Assembly (NCBI RefSeq): GCF_002954615.1
Contig: NZ_MSCJ01000001.1
Location: forward strand, 1,860,001 to 1,924,000
Origin: Photobacterium angustum
GTDB lineage: Bacteria > Pseudomonadota > Gammaproteobacteria > Enterobacterales > Vibrionaceae
Direction: 5' to 3'
DNA: 64,000 nucleotides
Every line of letters starts with the position of its first letter. Position 1 is the first letter of the stretch. The notes under the pieces were generated by a model. It was not told the DNA's origin. It did not search any database and saw only the letters and a list, made by a program, of their open reading frames with translations. A program made the translations under genes and the position numbers. Below are positions 18,248 through 30,385 of this stretch, in pieces.

Positions 18248-18519
18248 GCAAATGGTGAATATTTAAAACTCTGCTATTATGAACTCAAAATATATTACAC
18301 ACCATTTTTATTACACTTAATAGCTTTATTGACTAATATATTGATAATTTGTGCATTTTTAAACCAAATGTAATTTCAATATACTTATGCTTCAATACTT
18401 TATTTAAATAGTGTTAAAAACATCACTTTGTGAATTATATAAATTTGATATGCTCTGCTAATAACAACAATACTTAAATAATTTAAATTTTATTTTTTTG
18501 GACTTTTCTGTAGATTTCA

Positions 18520-19746
18520 ATGTTCTCATATATTGCTAGACAACCCATTTTAAACAGAAATAAGCAAACCGTTGGCTATGAACTTTTATTTAGGGATGGT
18601 CCAGATAACTGCTTTCCAAATATTGGTGATGAACAAGCCACAAACCGTTTGCTTAACGATAACTTTTTCAGTTCAGCTGGAGAAGCGCAATTAACATCTG
18701 GCAAACGTGCATTTGTTAATTTCCCTTATAGTTCAATAGTCTCTGGGACGCCTCTTCTTTTCCCAAAACAAAGTTTCATCATCGAAATCCTTGAAAATTG
18801 TGAACCTACTGATGAACTTTTTGAAGCAATAAAGAAACTTCATCAAAAAGGCTACACACTCGCACTTGATGATTTTATCCCTAATAAACAATGGACTCGA
18901 TTTTTCCCCTATATCCATATTATTAAATTCGATATTCGTATTATCAGTATTGAAAAAGCTGCACGATTTATTCAATTCTATAAAGAAAAAACAAAACTAC
19001 GTTTTTTAGCCGAAAAAGTAGAAACACAAGAAGAATACCAACAAGCTTATGATGCAGGCTTTGATCTTTTCCAAGGCTTCTTTTTTAGTAAGCCAGAAAT
19101 GATCCAACGAAAATCATTAAAACCCTCATCTTTAACAACATTACGCTTGTTTAAAGAAATTTGTGTTACTGATGTCGATTTTGACAAAATTGAAGAAATT
19201 ATTGCTACTGATTTAACCTTATCGTACAAATTACTTCGTCACGTCAATGCGTTAACATCAATGCGTTCAAAGCCTGTTACCTCTTTTAAACAAGCATTAA
19301 TTTTTCTTGGTGAAGATCAGCTACGACGTTTTGTTACGTTTGTCGCGACATCTCATGCAGTAGAAAATAAACCTCAGTCTCTTTATAACTTATCACTCCA
19401 ACGTGCACATTTTTGTGAGCAGTTATACCGAACACGAGTCCCCAAAGATAATGGTAATCAAGCCTTTCTTACTGGACTATTTTCCTTATTAGACTCTTTA
19501 CTTGATCAACCATTAGAAGAGCTAATAGAGCTCCTTCCTTTAAGTGAGCAGGTTAAGTTAGCACTAACTAAACGTGCAGGTCCTTTAGGAGCAATATTAA
19601 ACTTAACAGATGCTTACGATCAGGCTGATTGGTCATTAGTTAGAAAATACAGCACTGCATTAAAAATCAATGAATCAAGCATTGCAGACTACTATTTAGA
19701 GTCAGTAAAATGGTCTACTGAATATGAGCAAACCTCGGCTAAATAA
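18520..19746 (+). CDS. EAL–HDOD domain signalling protein
   Basis: This 408-aa protein has an N-terminal EAL-type domain (about 1–190) and a C-terminal HDOD domain (about 200–390), the layout of CdgJ/YuxH-like regulators. The signature EAL is ELL (Glu21). Downstream motifs are partly kept: EILEN, the paired Asp in LDDF, Lys in IKFDI, EKVE and QGFFFSKP. Catalytic c-di-GMP hydrolysis is therefore possible but not certain; many EAL–HDOD proteins are regulatory. It lies 2 nt before ychJ and is probably co-transcribed with it. No clear Shine-Dalgarno is seen before ATG 18520, which follows an AT-rich 272-bp leader. Confidence 0.9.
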   Translation: MFSYIARQPILNRNKQTVGYELLFRDGPDNCFPNIGDEQATNRLLNDNFFSSAGEAQLTSGKRAFVNFPYSSIVSGTPLLFPKQSFIIEILENCEPTDELFEAIKKLHQKGYTLALDDFIPNKQWTRFFPYIHIIKFDIRIISIEKAARFIQFYKEKTKLRFLAEKVETQEEYQQAYDAGFDLFQGFFFSKPEMIQRKSLKPSSLTTLRLFKEICVTDVDFDKIEEIIATDLTLSYKLLRHVNALTSMRSKPVTSFKQALIFLGEDQLRRFVTFVATSHAVENKPQSLYNLSLQRAHFCEQLYRTRVPKDNGNQAFLTGLFSLLDSLLDQPLEELIELLPLSEQVKLALTKRAGPLGAILNLTDAYDQADWSLVRKYSTALKINESSIADYYLESVKWSTEYEQTSAK

Positions 19747-19748
19747 AC

Positions 19749-20273
19749 ATGTCTAAACACACATCAATGTGTCCTTGTGGAAGTAATAAGCCCCTTATTG
19801 AGTGCTGTAAACCTATCCATCTTGATCATTCAAAAGCACAACACCCAGAACAACTGATGCGGGCACGTTACAGTGCCCATGTACTCGGATTAGTTGATTT
19901 TGTCGTCCAAACTTATCACTCAAGTTGTGAAGCGGAACAACACCGCGATGCCATTGCAGAATCAGTAAATTTATCATGGTTAGGATTAGATGTTCTAAAC
20001 AGTGAAATCGCTGAAAGCGGTGAAGGTTTTGTTGAATTCAAAGCTATGTACAAAGAAGCAGGCAATGAATATATCCTGCAAGAACGTTCACGCTTCTTAC
20101 AACAAGAAAAAGATAGCAAGCTATGTTGGTTTTATATTGATGGTGAATATCCAGAGCCAGCCCCTGTAGAACAATCAACTTCATCTGTTCCCGTAAAAAG
20201 TGCTAAAACTATTGGTCGTAATGACCCTTGCTTATGTGGTAGCGGCAAGAAATATAAAAAATGTTGTGGTTAA
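19749..20273 (+). CDS. ychJ: YchJ family protein with two SEC-C metal-binding motifs
   Basis: This 174-aa protein matches E. coli YchJ (152 aa) along its length. An N-terminal SEC-C motif (CPCGS…CC), a middle NTF2-like domain ([10 protein letters not shown] … SRFLQQEK … WFYIDG) and a C-terminal SEC-C motif ([19 protein letters not shown]) are clear. SEC-C motifs bind zinc and resemble the SecA C-terminus. An insert rich in Pro, Ser and Val (about 133–152) makes it longer than the E. coli protein. It follows the EAL–HDOD gene by 2 nt and ends at a terminator. The cellular role is unknown. Confidence 0.93.
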   Translation: MSKHTSMCPCGSNKPLIECCKPIHLDHSKAQHPEQLMRARYSAHVLGLVDFVVQTYHSSCEAEQHRDAIAESVNLSWLGLDVLNSEIAESGEGFVEFKAMYKEAGNEYILQERSRFLQQEKDSKLCWFYIDGEYPEPAPVEQSTSSVPVKSAKTIGRNDPCLCGSGKKYKKCCG

Positions 20274-20298
20274 TACCGCGTTAACATTCCTCTTTCTT

Positions 20299-20324
20299 AA
20301 ACCGATCTTAGATCGGTTTTTCTT
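20299..20324 (+). terminator. Intrinsic terminator after ychJ
   Basis: The perfect stem AAACCGATC/GATCGGTTT with loop TTA is followed by a T-rich tract. Confidence 0.85.
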
Positions 20325-20512
20325 CTTTAAGTATGCTATCTCACATAAAACTATGTGTTGAGCCAATAATTAATCCCCTTCTTATTTCTTTCGACACAAT
20401 TAATTTAACCATCTAAAACTCAACAAGTTAGGAAATTTCTTCTTACAATTGTGACATTACCTAAACTATTTTCGAAATGAAAAATAAATCAGATAAAAGG
20501 TTAAAATTAATG

Positions 20513-20541
20513 TTGCATTATCTAACACTCTTAGTTAGTGT
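20513..20541 (+). promoter_or_regulatory. Possible his operon promoter with overlapping inverted repeat
   Basis: TTGCAT at 20513–20518 and a poor −10 (TAGTGT, 20536–20541) are spaced by 17 nt and sit about 45–70 nt before the leader peptide, where the his promoter is expected. The inverted repeat ACACT-N7-AGTGT (20525–20541) overlaps the −10. The assignment rests on position more than match quality. Confidence 0.35.
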
Positions 20542-20586
20542 GGATAACAAGAAAATAACACCATTATGTATTAACGAGATTTTATT

Positions 20587-20634
20587 ATGCGTATCCAAAT
20601 GACTAACAATCATATTCATCACCATCCTGACTAG
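20587..20634 (+). CDS. hisL: His operon leader peptide HisL
   Basis: A 15-codon open frame encodes MRIQMTNNHIHHHPD, which ends in the -HHHPD of enterobacterial HisL. It has four His codons in five positions, interrupted by Ile, versus a run of seven in E. coli. Ribosome stalling at these codons when charged tRNA-His is scarce would shift RNA folding in the attenuator that follows. It is too short for standard gene calling. It lies 147 nt before hisG. Confidence 0.92.
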   Translation: MRIQMTNNHIHHHPD

Positions 20635-20742
20635 TCTTTCGGGAGGATACGCCTCACCCTGGAAGACAACATACTCTTCCAGTGGTCACAAGGAATAATC
20701 AAATTCAGACCCTCGGAAGATACAAGCTTCCGAGGGTTTTTT
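20589..20742 (+). promoter_or_regulatory. His operon attenuator with mutually exclusive hairpins
   Basis: Four pairings are visible. (1) GCGTATCC (20589–20596, inside hisL) pairs with GGATACGC (20645–20652). (2) CTGGAAGA (20659–20666) pairs with TCTTCCAG (20675–20682). (3) TCTTCC (20675–20680) can instead pair with GGAAGA (20715–20720) as antiterminator. (4) The terminator is ACCCTCGGAAG (20709–20719) with CTTCCGAGGGT (20727–20737), then six T. This is the A:B, C:D, D:E and E:F logic of the classic his attenuator. Confidence 0.9.
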
Positions 20743-20780
20743 AATACCAGATTTTGAATTAAGTGAATTAGGACAGGGAA

Positions 20781-21683
20781 ATGACTATGCAAACACAACG
20801 ATTACGCATTGCGATTCAGAAAAAAGGCCGTCTAAGTAAAGAGTGTCAAACACTGCTTAAACGCTGTGGTGTGAAATTTAACATGGTAGGCGAACGTCTT
20901 GTTGTTCACGCTGAAAACATGCCTATCGACTTGCTACTTGTTCGTGATGATGACATTCCTGGTCTTATCATGGATGGTGTGGTTGATTTAGGTGTAATTG
21001 GCGAAAATGAACTTGAAGAAGTCAGCCTTGAACGTGCGGCTCGCGGTGAACCATCAGATTACAAAAAACTGCGTCGTCTAGATTTCGGTGGTTGCCGCCT
21101 TTCTATCGCGATTGATAAAGATGCCGAATACAATGGTCCTCAAGATCTTAACGGCAAACGTATTGCGACGACTTATCCGCAATTAGTAAAACGTTATATG
21201 GATGAGCTAGGCGTTAAATTTAGCACTTGTATGCTAAACGGCTCTGTTGAAGTTGCTCCACGAGCAGGTCTTGCTGATGCTATCTGTGACTTGGTTTCAA
21301 CCGGTGCGACACTTGAAGCAAATGGCCTTAAGGAAGCAGAAGTTATCCTGCGTTCAAAAGCGGTACTGATCCAATCAACAGAAACGTTAGATGCTGAAAA
21401 GCAAGCATTAATTGAACGCTTACTGACCCGTATGCAAGGCGTGATTCAAGCAAAAGAATCAAAATACATCATGCTACATGCACCAACAGATCGCCTAGAT
21501 CAAATTAAACTCCTACTACCTGGTGCTGAAGATCCAACGGTACTTCCTCTTGCTGAGGACAAATCTCGTGTTGCTATCCATTTAGTGAGTTCTGAAAACC
21601 TATTTTGGGAAACAATGGAACAGCTAAAAGAATTAGGCGCAAGCTCTATTCTAGTATTGCCAATCGAGAAAATGATGGAGTAA
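20781..21683 (+). CDS. hisG: ATP phosphoribosyltransferase HisG
   Basis: HisG condenses ATP and PRPP to phosphoribosyl-ATP, the first and feedback-inhibited step of histidine synthesis. At 300 residues it is the long form with a C-terminal regulatory ACT-like domain, so no HisZ partner is needed. Family stretches are [29 protein letters not shown] and the PRPP-binding [14 protein letters not shown]. Two in-frame ATGs (20781 and 20787) are both compatible with the AGGACAGGGA ribosome region. It is the first enzyme gene after the attenuator and lies 3 nt before hisD. Confidence 0.98.
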   Translation: MTMQTQRLRIAIQKKGRLSKECQTLLKRCGVKFNMVGERLVVHAENMPIDLLLVRDDDIPGLIMDGVVDLGVIGENELEEVSLERAARGEPSDYKKLRRLDFGGCRLSIAIDKDAEYNGPQDLNGKRIATTYPQLVKRYMDELGVKFSTCMLNGSVEVAPRAGLADAICDLVSTGATLEANGLKEAEVILRSKAVLIQSTETLDAEKQALIERLLTRMQGVIQAKESKYIMLHAPTDRLDQIKLLLPGAEDPTVLPLAEDKSRVAIHLVSSENLFWETMEQLKELGASSILVLPIEKMME

Positions 21684-21686
21684 TCG

Positions 21687-22988
21687 ATGAAGACAGTTGT
21701 ATGGCAATCCTTAAGTGAAAGTCAGCGAGAAAATCTTCTTGCTCGACCAGCCGTCAATAATGGCGCTAATATTAGCGCTATTGTTTCTGGCATTATTAGT
21801 GATGTCCGTGAACGTGGCGATGAAGCTTTACTGGAACTGACAGAAAAATTTGATGGCATTCGTCCAGCATCTATCAAAGTCAGTGGCACAGAAATCGATG
21901 ATGCATGTGCTCGATTAAGTACAGAGATGAAAGAAGCGCTACAACAAGCTTTTGACAATATCAGTACCTTCCACAAGGCACAGAAGCAACCGACACTCCG
22001 TGTAGAAACACAACCAGGTATCATCTGTGAGCAAATGACACGCCCTGTGAATTCAGTCGGTTTGTATATTCCAGGTGGCAGTGCACCACTACCATCAACC
22101 GTACTAATGCTAGGTGTGCCCGCTAAAATAGCGGGTTGCCAAAAAGTGGTGCTGTGCTCTCCACCGCCTATTGCTGATGAAATCTTATACGTTGCCAAAT
22201 TATGTGGCATCGATGATGTTTACAATGTAGGTGGTTCACAAGCGGTTGCAGCGATGGCCTACGGCAGCGAAACCGTCACTAAAGTCGATAAGATTTTTGG
22301 CCCAGGCAATGCCTTTGTAACAGAAGCTAAACGCCAAGTAAGTAATGATTTTCGCGGTGCTGCTATTGATATGCCAGCAGGCCCTTCTGAAGTATTAGTG
22401 ATTGCAGATAGCAATGCAGATCCTGACTTTATCGCAGCAGACCTACTTAGCCAAGCTGAGCATGGTCCTGACTCTCAGGTCATTTTGGTTACGCCCGATC
22501 CTGTAATCGCAGATAAAACAGCAGATGCTATTCAACGTCAACTAGCTGAATTATCACGTGCAGATATTGCTAAAGAAGCATTAGGCTCAAGCCTGTTAAT
22601 TGTGGCAGAAACATTACCGCAGTGTATTGCGATTTCTAACAACTATGGGCCTGAACACTTAATTGTTCAAACCCGTACACCTCGAGATTTAGTGCCATTA
22701 CTAGACAATGCTGGCTCTATTTTCTTAGGTAATTGGTCACCTGAATCTGTTGGTGATTATGCATCTGGTACTAACCACGTCTTACCAACCTATGGTTACA
22801 CACGTACTTATTCAAGTTTAGGCTTAGCTGACTTTTCTAAGCGTATGACAGTACAAGAGTTATCTGCGGATGGTCTACTGGGTTTAGCAAAAACAGTAAC
22901 TACGATTGCCGATGCTGAAGGTCTTGATGCCCACAAACGTGCAGTAACAATCCGCGTTGAAAAATTAACGGCTAAGCGTGAGGGATAA
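21687..22988 (+). CDS. hisD: Histidinol dehydrogenase HisD
   Basis: HisD is a zinc enzyme that oxidises L-histidinol to L-histidine in two NAD+-dependent steps, the last of the pathway. The 433 residues match the family (434 in E. coli). Recognisable stretches are [41 protein letters not shown] and the zinc/substrate region [13 protein letters not shown], with [10 protein letters not shown] and TNHVLPT further on. It lies 3 nt after hisG and 3 nt before hisC in a tightly packed operon. Confidence 0.98.
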   Translation: MKTVVWQSLSESQRENLLARPAVNNGANISAIVSGIISDVRERGDEALLELTEKFDGIRPASIKVSGTEIDDACARLSTEMKEALQQAFDNISTFHKAQKQPTLRVETQPGIICEQMTRPVNSVGLYIPGGSAPLPSTVLMLGVPAKIAGCQKVVLCSPPPIADEILYVAKLCGIDDVYNVGGSQAVAAMAYGSETVTKVDKIFGPGNAFVTEAKRQVSNDFRGAAIDMPAGPSEVLVIADSNADPDFIAADLLSQAEHGPDSQVILVTPDPVIADKTADAIQRQLAELSRADIAKEALGSSLLIVAETLPQCIAISNNYGPEHLIVQTRTPRDLVPLLDNAGSIFLGNWSPESVGDYASGTNHVLPTYGYTRTYSSLGLADFSKRMTVQELSADGLLGLAKTVTTIADAEGLDAHKRAVTIRVEKLTAKREG

Positions 22989-22991
22989 ATC

Positions 22992-24044
22992 ATGACGATG
23001 GCAAGACTAGCACGTAAAACAGTACGTGAATTAACCCCTTACCAATCAGCCCGTCGATTAGGCGGCAACGGAGACATTTGGTTAAATGCCAATGAATCGC
23101 CGTTTGACAACGAGTACAGCATTAGTCTTGCTCGATTAAACCGTTACAGCGAATGTCAGCCACCAGCATTAATCAATGCCTACGCAGACTATGCCAATGT
23201 AAAACCTGATCAGGTGCTAACCTCACGTGGTGCCGATGAAGGTATTGAACTTCTGATCCGCGCTTTTTGTGAGCCAAACCAAGACAGTATTTTATATTGT
23301 CCTCCGACATATGGCATGTATGCGATCAGCGCTGAAACTTACGATGTAAATGCGAAAGTTGTTCCGCTTACAAGCAAATGGCAATTGGATTTAGAGGCCA
23401 TTTCACAAAACCTTGATGGCGTGAAAATTGTTTTCGTCTGTAGCCCGAATAACCCAACAGGTAACTTGTTAGCACGTAAAGACATTGAAGCCCTGTTAGA
23501 TATGACAGCAAACTCAGCCCTAGTGGTAGTTGATGAAGCCTATATCGATTTCTGCTTAGAAGAAAGCGCCAGCGATTTACTGTCAAGCTACCCTAATTTA
23601 GTCATTCTTCGTACGCTATCAAAAGCGTTTGCACTAGCGGGTTTACGCTGTGGCTTTACGATTGCTAACAGCGATATTATCGATGTTTTGCTTAAAGTGA
23701 TTGCCCCCTACCCAGTACCTGTACCTGTCACTGAAATTGCAGTCCAAGCCCTATCAGAAGCAGGTCGAGCACGAACAAAATTCCAAGTGCTTGATATCAG
23801 TGCTAACCGCGCTTACTTACAAGCGGGTTTAAGCATGTTAGATGGCGTAACCGTATTTGATGGCTACGGTAATTACCTACTGGTTAAATTCCCTAATGCA
23901 GATCAACTCTTTAAAGCATTATGGGATAACGGCATTATTTTACGCCGCTCTCCGATTGAAAACTGTATTCGAATCAGTGTAGGTAGCCGTGATGAGTGTG
24001 AAAAAACTCTCGCCTTTATTCGTAGCCAATTAGAACAACAATAA
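22992..24044 (+). CDS. hisC: Histidinol-phosphate aminotransferase HisC
   Basis: HisC is a PLP-dependent class I/II aminotransferase that converts imidazole-acetol phosphate to histidinol phosphate. In its 350 residues one sees the start NANESPFDN, the PLP contacts SPNNPTGN and VDEAYIDF, and the Schiff-base Lys in [15 protein letters not shown] (near residue 211). [13 protein letters not shown] marks the C-terminal phosphate-binding Arg. Two near ATGs (22992 and 22998) exist; GAGGG at 22979–22983 better fits the first. It lies between hisD and hisB. Confidence 0.97.
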   Translation: MTMARLARKTVRELTPYQSARRLGGNGDIWLNANESPFDNEYSISLARLNRYSECQPPALINAYADYANVKPDQVLTSRGADEGIELLIRAFCEPNQDSILYCPPTYGMYAISAETYDVNAKVVPLTSKWQLDLEAISQNLDGVKIVFVCSPNNPTGNLLARKDIEALLDMTANSALVVVDEAYIDFCLEESASDLLSSYPNLVILRTLSKAFALAGLRCGFTIANSDIIDVLLKVIAPYPVPVPVTEIAVQALSEAGRARTKFQVLDISANRAYLQAGLSMLDGVTVFDGYGNYLLVKFPNADQLFKALWDNGIILRRSPIENCIRISVGSRDECEKTLAFIRSQLEQQ

Positions 24045-24055
24045 GGACGTTGATT

Positions 24056-25125
24056 GTGAGCAAGGAAAAGATTTTATTTATTGACCGTGACGGCACCTTA
24101 ATTGTTGAGCCGCCAGTAGACTTTCAAGTAGACCGTTTAGATAAACTTAAATTTGAACCGAATGTGATTCCTGCCCTACTTGCTTTGCAAAGTGCAGGCT
24201 ACAAACTAGTTATGGTGACAAACCAAGATGGTTTAGGTACAGATAGCTACCCACAGTCGGATTTCGACGCGCCACATAATATGATGATGGAAATCTTCGA
24301 ATCACAAGGTGTAGTATTTAGCGATGTGCTGATTTGTCCTCACTTTGATAACGAAGGTTGTAGTTGTCGTAAGCCTAAGCTTGGACTTGTCAAAGAGTAT
24401 CTCCAGCAAGGTCGTGTAGATTTTGAAACATCAGCAGTCATTGGCGATCGGATTACTGATCTACAACTGGCTGAAAACATGGCGATTCGTGGTATCCAGT
24501 ACAACCCTGAAACCATGAATTGGATGCAGATCTTAACTGATTTAACCACCCAACCTCGTATTGCTGAAGTTGTAAGAACCACCAAAGAAACTGACATTCG
24601 CGTTAAAGTGAATTTAGATCAAACGGGCGGTAATACGATTTCAACTGGCCTTGGCTTTTTTGATCACATGCTAGATCAAATCGCCACGCACGGCGGTTTT
24701 CAAATGACCTTAACCGTTGATGGTGATTTACACATCGACGATCACCACAGTGTTGAAGATGCCGCACTTGCGTTAGGCGAAGCGTTGAAAAAAGCCTTAG
24801 GTGATAAACGTGGAATTGGTCGCTTTGGCTTTAGCCTACCGATGGATGAGTGTTTAGCACAATGCGCGTTAGATCTATCTGGTCGTCCATATTTGAAATT
24901 TGATGCACAATTTAGTCGTGATCAAGTTGGTGATTTATCAACGGAAATGGTGCCACACTTCTTCCGATCTTTAACTGATACGCTCGCTTGTACCCTGCAC
25001 TTATCATCAACAGGTAATAACGATCACCACATCGTTGAAAGCCTATTTAAAGCTTTCGGCCGCACATTGCGCCAAGCGATTAAAGTAGAAGGTAACGAAC
25101 TACCAAGCAGTAAAGGAGTGTTGTA

Positions 25126-25126
<1 letters not shown>
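24056..25126 (+). CDS. hisB: Bifunctional histidinol-phosphatase / imidazoleglycerol-phosphate dehydratase HisB
   Basis: The N-terminal HAD-type phosphatase domain ([16 protein letters not shown], the zinc-type cysteines in [15 protein letters not shown], and [13 protein letters not shown]) is fused to the IGP dehydratase domain ([33 protein letters not shown]). It carries out two steps of the pathway. The start is assigned to GTG 24056: AAGGA at 24043–24047 is 8 nt upstream, whereas the in-frame TTG at 24050 would be only 2 nt away, and GTG gives the N-terminus expected from E. coli (about 355 aa). The stop overlaps the hisH ATG by one base (TAATG). Confidence 0.97.
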
Positions 25127-26528
<1,402 letters not shown>

Positions 26529-26538
26529 GGAGACCACA

Positions 26539-27312
26539 ATGTTAGCTAAACGTATTATTCCTTGTTTAGACGTACGTGATGGTCAGGTTGTAAAAGGTGT
26601 CCAATTTCGTAACCACGAAATCATTGGCGACATTGTACCACTGGCAAAACGTTACGCTGAAGAAGGCGCAGATGAACTGGTTTTCTACGATATTACCGCA
26701 TCAAGTGACGGTCGTGTTGTTGATAAAAGCTGGGTATCTCGCGTTGCAGAAGTGATTGATATTCCGTTCTGTGTCGCAGGTGGTATTAAATCTGCTGACG
26801 ATGCGAGCCGTATTCTTCAATTTGGTGCAGATAAAGTCTCTATCAATTCACCAGCTCTAGCAGATCCAACATTAATCACCACATTGGCGGATAAGTTCGG
26901 TGTGCAATGTATCGTTGTCGGTATTGATTCCTATTTTGATGCTGAAACAGGTCAATATCAGGTATACCAATTTACTGGTGATGAAAAGCGTACCAAAGCA
27001 ACCCAATGGCAAACACGTGATTGGGTTGAAGAAGTTCAACGTCGTGGCGCGGGTGAAATCGTACTGAACATGATGAACCAAGATGGCGTACGTAATGGTT
27101 ACGACTTAGAGCAACTCAACATGGTACGCAATGTATGTGACGTACCTTTAATTGCTTCTGGTGGTGCGGGTGAAATGCAGCACTTTAGCGATGCCTTTAA
27201 GCTTGCGAATGTAGACGGCGCCTTAGCTGCCTCTGTTTTCCATAAACAAATCATCAACATCGGTGAGTTAAAGCAATTTCTGAAAACGCAAAATGTGGAG
27301 ATCCGACTATGA
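26539..27312 (+). CDS. hisF: Imidazole glycerol phosphate synthase cyclase subunit HisF
   Basis: HisF uses HisH-derived ammonia to convert PRFAR to imidazole glycerol phosphate and AICAR. The TIM barrel carries catalytic Asp residues in [15 protein letters not shown] and [13 protein letters not shown], plus phosphate-binding [11 protein letters not shown] and [11 protein letters not shown]. The start is set at ATG 26539, preceded by AAGGAGA at 26527–26533, giving 257 aa (258 in E. coli). An in-frame ATG 60 nt upstream lies inside hisA and is not used. The stop overlaps hisI by 4 bases (ATGA). Confidence 0.98.
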   Translation: MLAKRIIPCLDVRDGQVVKGVQFRNHEIIGDIVPLAKRYAEEGADELVFYDITASSDGRVVDKSWVSRVAEVIDIPFCVAGGIKSADDASRILQFGADKVSINSPALADPTLITTLADKFGVQCIVVGIDSYFDAETGQYQVYQFTGDEKRTKATQWQTRDWVEEVQRRGAGEIVLNMMNQDGVRNGYDLEQLNMVRNVCDVPLIASGGAGEMQHFSDAFKLANVDGALAASVFHKQIINIGELKQFLKTQNVEIRL

Positions 27313-27932
27313 GTTTATTAACCAAAATCAATTGGGAAAAAGTAGCCGGACTGATCCCTGCTATTGTTCAAGATAATGCCAGTGGTCAAGTGCTAATGCT
27401 TGGCTACATGAACGAAGATGCGCTTCAAAAGACACTTGATACTAAACAAGTCACTTTCTGGTCTCGCACCAAAGAGCGCCTGTGGACGAAAGGTGAAACA
27501 TCAGGCAATGTACTGCAACTTAAAAGTATTCAGCTTGATTGTGACAAAGACACCTTATTAGTACAAGTCGATCCAATTGGTCCAACGTGCCACTTAAACA
27601 CGACCACCTGTTTTGATTCTGATGAAAGTGATGCTCAGCCACCGTCACTGGTTTTCCTTCATCAACTTGAGCAGCTCTTGGCTAGTCGTAAAGGTGCAGA
27701 TCCTGAGTCGTCCTACACAGCCAGCCTCTACGCCCGTGGCACCAAGCGTATATCGCAAAAAGTGGGCGAAGAAGGCGTTGAAGTCGCGCTTGCGGCAACG
27801 TCGGGTGACAAAGCGGAATTAGTATGTGAATCAGCGGATTTGATCTATCACCTGCTTGTACTGCTTCAAGATCAAGGTTTATCACTGTCTGATGTGACGA
27901 ATAAACTGCAAGAGCGTCATAATAAGAAATAA
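27309..27932 (+). CDS. hisI: Bifunctional PRA-cyclohydrolase / PRA-pyrophosphohydrolase HisI (HisIE)
   Basis: The N-terminal phosphoribosyl-AMP cyclohydrolase domain (about 1–113) has [18 protein letters not shown] and the metal ligands around CDKDTLL and [11 protein letters not shown]. The C-terminal phosphoribosyl-ATP pyrophosphohydrolase domain (about 118–205) shows [17 protein letters not shown] and [13 protein letters not shown]. It catalyses steps two and three of the pathway. It is the last gene of the operon, overlaps hisF by 4 bases, and is followed by a strong terminator. Confidence 0.98.
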   Translation: MSLLTKINWEKVAGLIPAIVQDNASGQVLMLGYMNEDALQKTLDTKQVTFWSRTKERLWTKGETSGNVLQLKSIQLDCDKDTLLVQVDPIGPTCHLNTTTCFDSDESDAQPPSLVFLHQLEQLLASRKGADPESSYTASLYARGTKRISQKVGEEGVEVALAATSGDKAELVCESADLIYHLLVLLQDQGLSLSDVTNKLQERHNKK

Positions 27933-27952
27933 TTCAATTGTCAGTTACGATG

Positions 27953-27981
27953 AAAAAGCCAGCTAAATAAGCTGGCTTTTT
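27953..27981. terminator. Bidirectional terminator between hisI and tdk
   Basis: A 12-bp perfect stem (AAAAAGCCAGCT and complement) with loop AAATA; T tracts serve both strands. Confidence 0.92.
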
Positions 27982-28045
27982 GTTTCGCAATAATTACGTA
28001 TTACTGGATAAAATAAAGAGGACTATCCCTATTATCATTAAATGA

Positions 28046-28624
28046 TTAACGACCTAATGCCTCTTTATAATGTAATCGACATACCGATACGTAACGAGCA
28101 TTGCCACCAATTTCAACTTGTTCACCATCAGCAATAGCACGACCGGTTTCATCTTGACGGATCACCATGTTAGCCTTGCGACCACAGTGACAAATTGTTT
28201 TTAGTTCAACTAACTTATCCGCCCACGATAATAAGTAACGACTACCTTCAAAAAGTTCACCTAAGAAGTCTGTACGTAAACCGTAACATAAAACTGGAAT
28301 ATCGAGTTTATCGACCACTTCCGTTAATTGATAAACCTGCGCTTTAGATAAGAACTGGCATTCATCAATTAATACGCAATCAATTTTACCTTTATCCGAT
28401 AACGCTTTTAATCGTTCGAATAAATCATCTTCTGCATTAAATAGCTCAGCCTCTTCTTCTAAACCAATGCGAGAGCTGACTTTACCCACACCAAAACGAT
28501 CATCAATCGCAGCAGTAAAAATAACGGGGGTCATTCCTCTTTCGCGATAATTAAATGAGGATTGCAATAATGTGGTCGATTTCCCTGCATTCATAGCAGA
28601 GTAATAGAAATACATTTGGGCCAT
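28046..28624 (-). CDS. tdk: Thymidine kinase
   Basis: Tdk phosphorylates thymidine to dTMP in pyrimidine salvage. The type II enzyme features are clear: P-loop AMNAGKSTT near the N-terminus, DECQFL containing the catalytic acid region, lasso-type substrate loop near [13 protein letters not shown], and four zinc ligands in CHCGR and CRLH. It has 192 residues (205 in E. coli). It is monocistronic on the minus strand between the his operon and the lysW gene. Confidence 0.97.
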   Translation of the reverse strand: MAQMYFYYSAMNAGKSTTLLQSSFNYRERGMTPVIFTAAIDDRFGVGKVSSRIGLEEEAELFNAEDDLFERLKALSDKGKIDCVLIDECQFLSKAQVYQLTEVVDKLDIPVLCYGLRTDFLGELFEGSRYLLSWADKLVELKTICHCGRKANMVIRQDETGRAIADGEQVEIGGNARYVSVCRLHYKEALGR

Positions 28625-28727
28625 GAGGATTCCCTAGTAATACGATTGGTTTAAAAAAACTGCGCCGATGCTACAGAAATTCACTCACAATGAAAAGTGA
28701 TAGACTTAACAAGTACAAATTAGTTAC

Positions 28728-28768
28728 AAAAAAGCCCATACTCTTTTTTATGAAAAGTGTATGGGCTT
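28728..28768 (-). terminator. Intrinsic terminator of lysW
   Basis: Arms AAGCCCATAC/GTATGGGCTT extend into an AT-rich inner stem. Read on the minus strand the hairpin is followed by six T, 20 nt after the lysW stop. Confidence 0.8.
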
Positions 28769-28786
28769 AAAAGAGCAGAGATAAAA

Positions 28787-30385
28787 TCAGCTTTTTACTG
28801 TTGGGACATAAGTACGTCGTGATAACCAAGCAAACAACACACAAACCATAATAAAAGTAATTATAGCCGCGATGAAGGCTACGGGTAATGAATCAGTAAT
28901 ACCTAGCACAAGGAAGCCAATAGTAGAAACAAAGGCGACAGAAACTGCGTAAGGAAGTTGCGTTGCGACATGATCAATATGATGGCAACGAGCACCCGTT
29001 GAAGACAATATTGTAGTATCTGAAATCGGTGAACAGTGATCACCAAATACAGAACCTGCTAATACCCCCGCTAGCATTGGTAGCATCAAGGTAATATCGG
29101 TTGCCCCAGCTAAATCACCAGCAATAGGTAACATAATGCCAAACGTGCCCCATGAGGTACCTGTAGAAAATGCCATCACGCCTGATAATAAAAATAAGAT
29201 CATCGGTAATAACATAGGGTTAATATTCCCTTGTACGAGGGTTGATAAATATTGCCCCGTTTTCATATCACCAATAACGCTACCAATACTCCAAGCAAAT
29301 AATAAAATTAAAATCGCACCAAACATGGATTTAGCACCAATCCATAATGTGCGAATAACTTCATTAAATGCAATACGCTGTCGAATAACAGGAATAATCG
29401 CGGCAATTAAGCCAAATAAACCACCAAGACAAAGTGACTTACCGACATCAGTATTTTCAAACGCACCTAGCAGAGCAAAAGATTTACCGTCTGCTGCTAA
29501 TGCTTGATAGCCTGTAAAAATCATAAAAAAGAACGTGGCAAATATTAAAATAATAATCGGCCAAATTAAATCACCAACTTTACCTTTCGTACTTTCAACA
29601 ATTTCTAATTCGTCAGTTAAATCTTTTGCTTGTTCATCAACATCACTGCCTTCATCAAATCCACGACAATGCATTGCTGCCATCTCATGTTTTTTCATTG
29701 GTCCAATATCCCATTGGAACCAAGACACAACAAAAACCATAGCTAAAGCAAAAATAGCATAGAAGTTCATTGGCGCTAACGTTAAAAAGGCACTTAAAGG
29801 TGTATATTCTGTTACCCCATGAGTAACTAAAATACCGCCAATTAATGTAATTATATACGCCCCCCAACTCGATGCAGGCATTAGAACGCACATTGGAGCG
29901 GCTGTTGAATCCAATATATAAGCCAATTTAGAACGAGATACATAATAGCGATCCGTTACAGGACGAGCGATAGAACCCACCGCTAAACTATTAAAGTAAT
30001 CATCAACAAAAATAAACACGCCTAAAAAGGCAGCAAGCAGTTTCGCGCCCCTTTTCGTTTTAATTTTTGTTTGTGCCCATGCAGCAAATGCACGAGTACC
30101 ACCAGACAATGTTAACAATGCTGTCGTCATGCCTAATATAATGAGGAATAAAACAATACTCATATTCCAGGTGTTAATGCCACCATCAGATATGAATAAG
30201 TTTTGTATTGTGTCTCCTAAATAAGAAGCTGAATGATTAAATGAAAAATCATTTAAATAAAGTGCTCCTAATACGATACCCGCACCAAGAGAAACTAACA
30301 CACGCCGAGAAAGTATCGCTAACCCTAACGCAACAATAGGAGGAATAATGGATACTAATGAATGGGAGTAATCTACTAAATTCAT
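28787..30385 (-). CDS. lysW: NhaC-family antiporter-type permease, predicted lysine transporter LysW
   Basis: This 532-aa polytopic protein has about 11–13 hydrophobic segments and the NhaC-family stretch SSWGAYI and FSTGTSWGTFGIMLPIA. A hydrophilic Asp/Glu-rich loop (about 245–265) lies mid-protein. Family annotation would be Na+/H+ antiporter. The upstream lysine riboswitch changes that reading: NhaC-superfamily genes under this riboswitch in Vibrio and Haemophilus relatives were proposed to be lysine transporters (lysW) by comparative genomics. Substrate assignment here rests on the riboswitch. The start region is folded into a hairpin (listed separately); only a weak GAG precedes the ATG. 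Confidence 0.85.
   Translation of the reverse strand: MNLVDYSHSLVSIIPPIVALGLAILSRRVLVSLGAGIVLGALYLNDFSFNHSASYLGDTIQNLFISDGGINTWNMSIVLFLIILGMTTALLTLSGGTRAFAAWAQTKIKTKRGAKLLAAFLGVFIFVDDYFNSLAVGSIARPVTDRYYVSRSKLAYILDSTAAPMCVLMPASSWGAYIITLIGGILVTHGVTEYTPLSAFLTLAPMNFYAIFALAMVFVVSWFQWDIGPMKKHEMAAMHCRGFDEGSDVDEQAKDLTDELEIVESTKGKVGDLIWPIIILIFATFFFMIFTGYQALAADGKSFALLGAFENTDVGKSLCLGGLFGLIAAIIPVIRQRIAFNEVIRTLWIGAKSMFGAILILLFAWSIGSVIGDMKTGQYLSTLVQGNINPMLLPMILFLLSGVMAFSTGTSWGTFGIMLPIAGDLAGATDITLMLPMLAGVLAGSVFGDHCSPISDTTILSSTGARCHHIDHVATQLPYAVSVAFVSTIGFLVLGITDSLPVAFIAAIITFIMVCVLFAWLSRRTYVPTVKS

Noticed and set aside
29136..29762. Plus-strand open frames opposite lysW
   Set aside because: They are antisense shadows of a membrane protein; no ribosome sites or domains.
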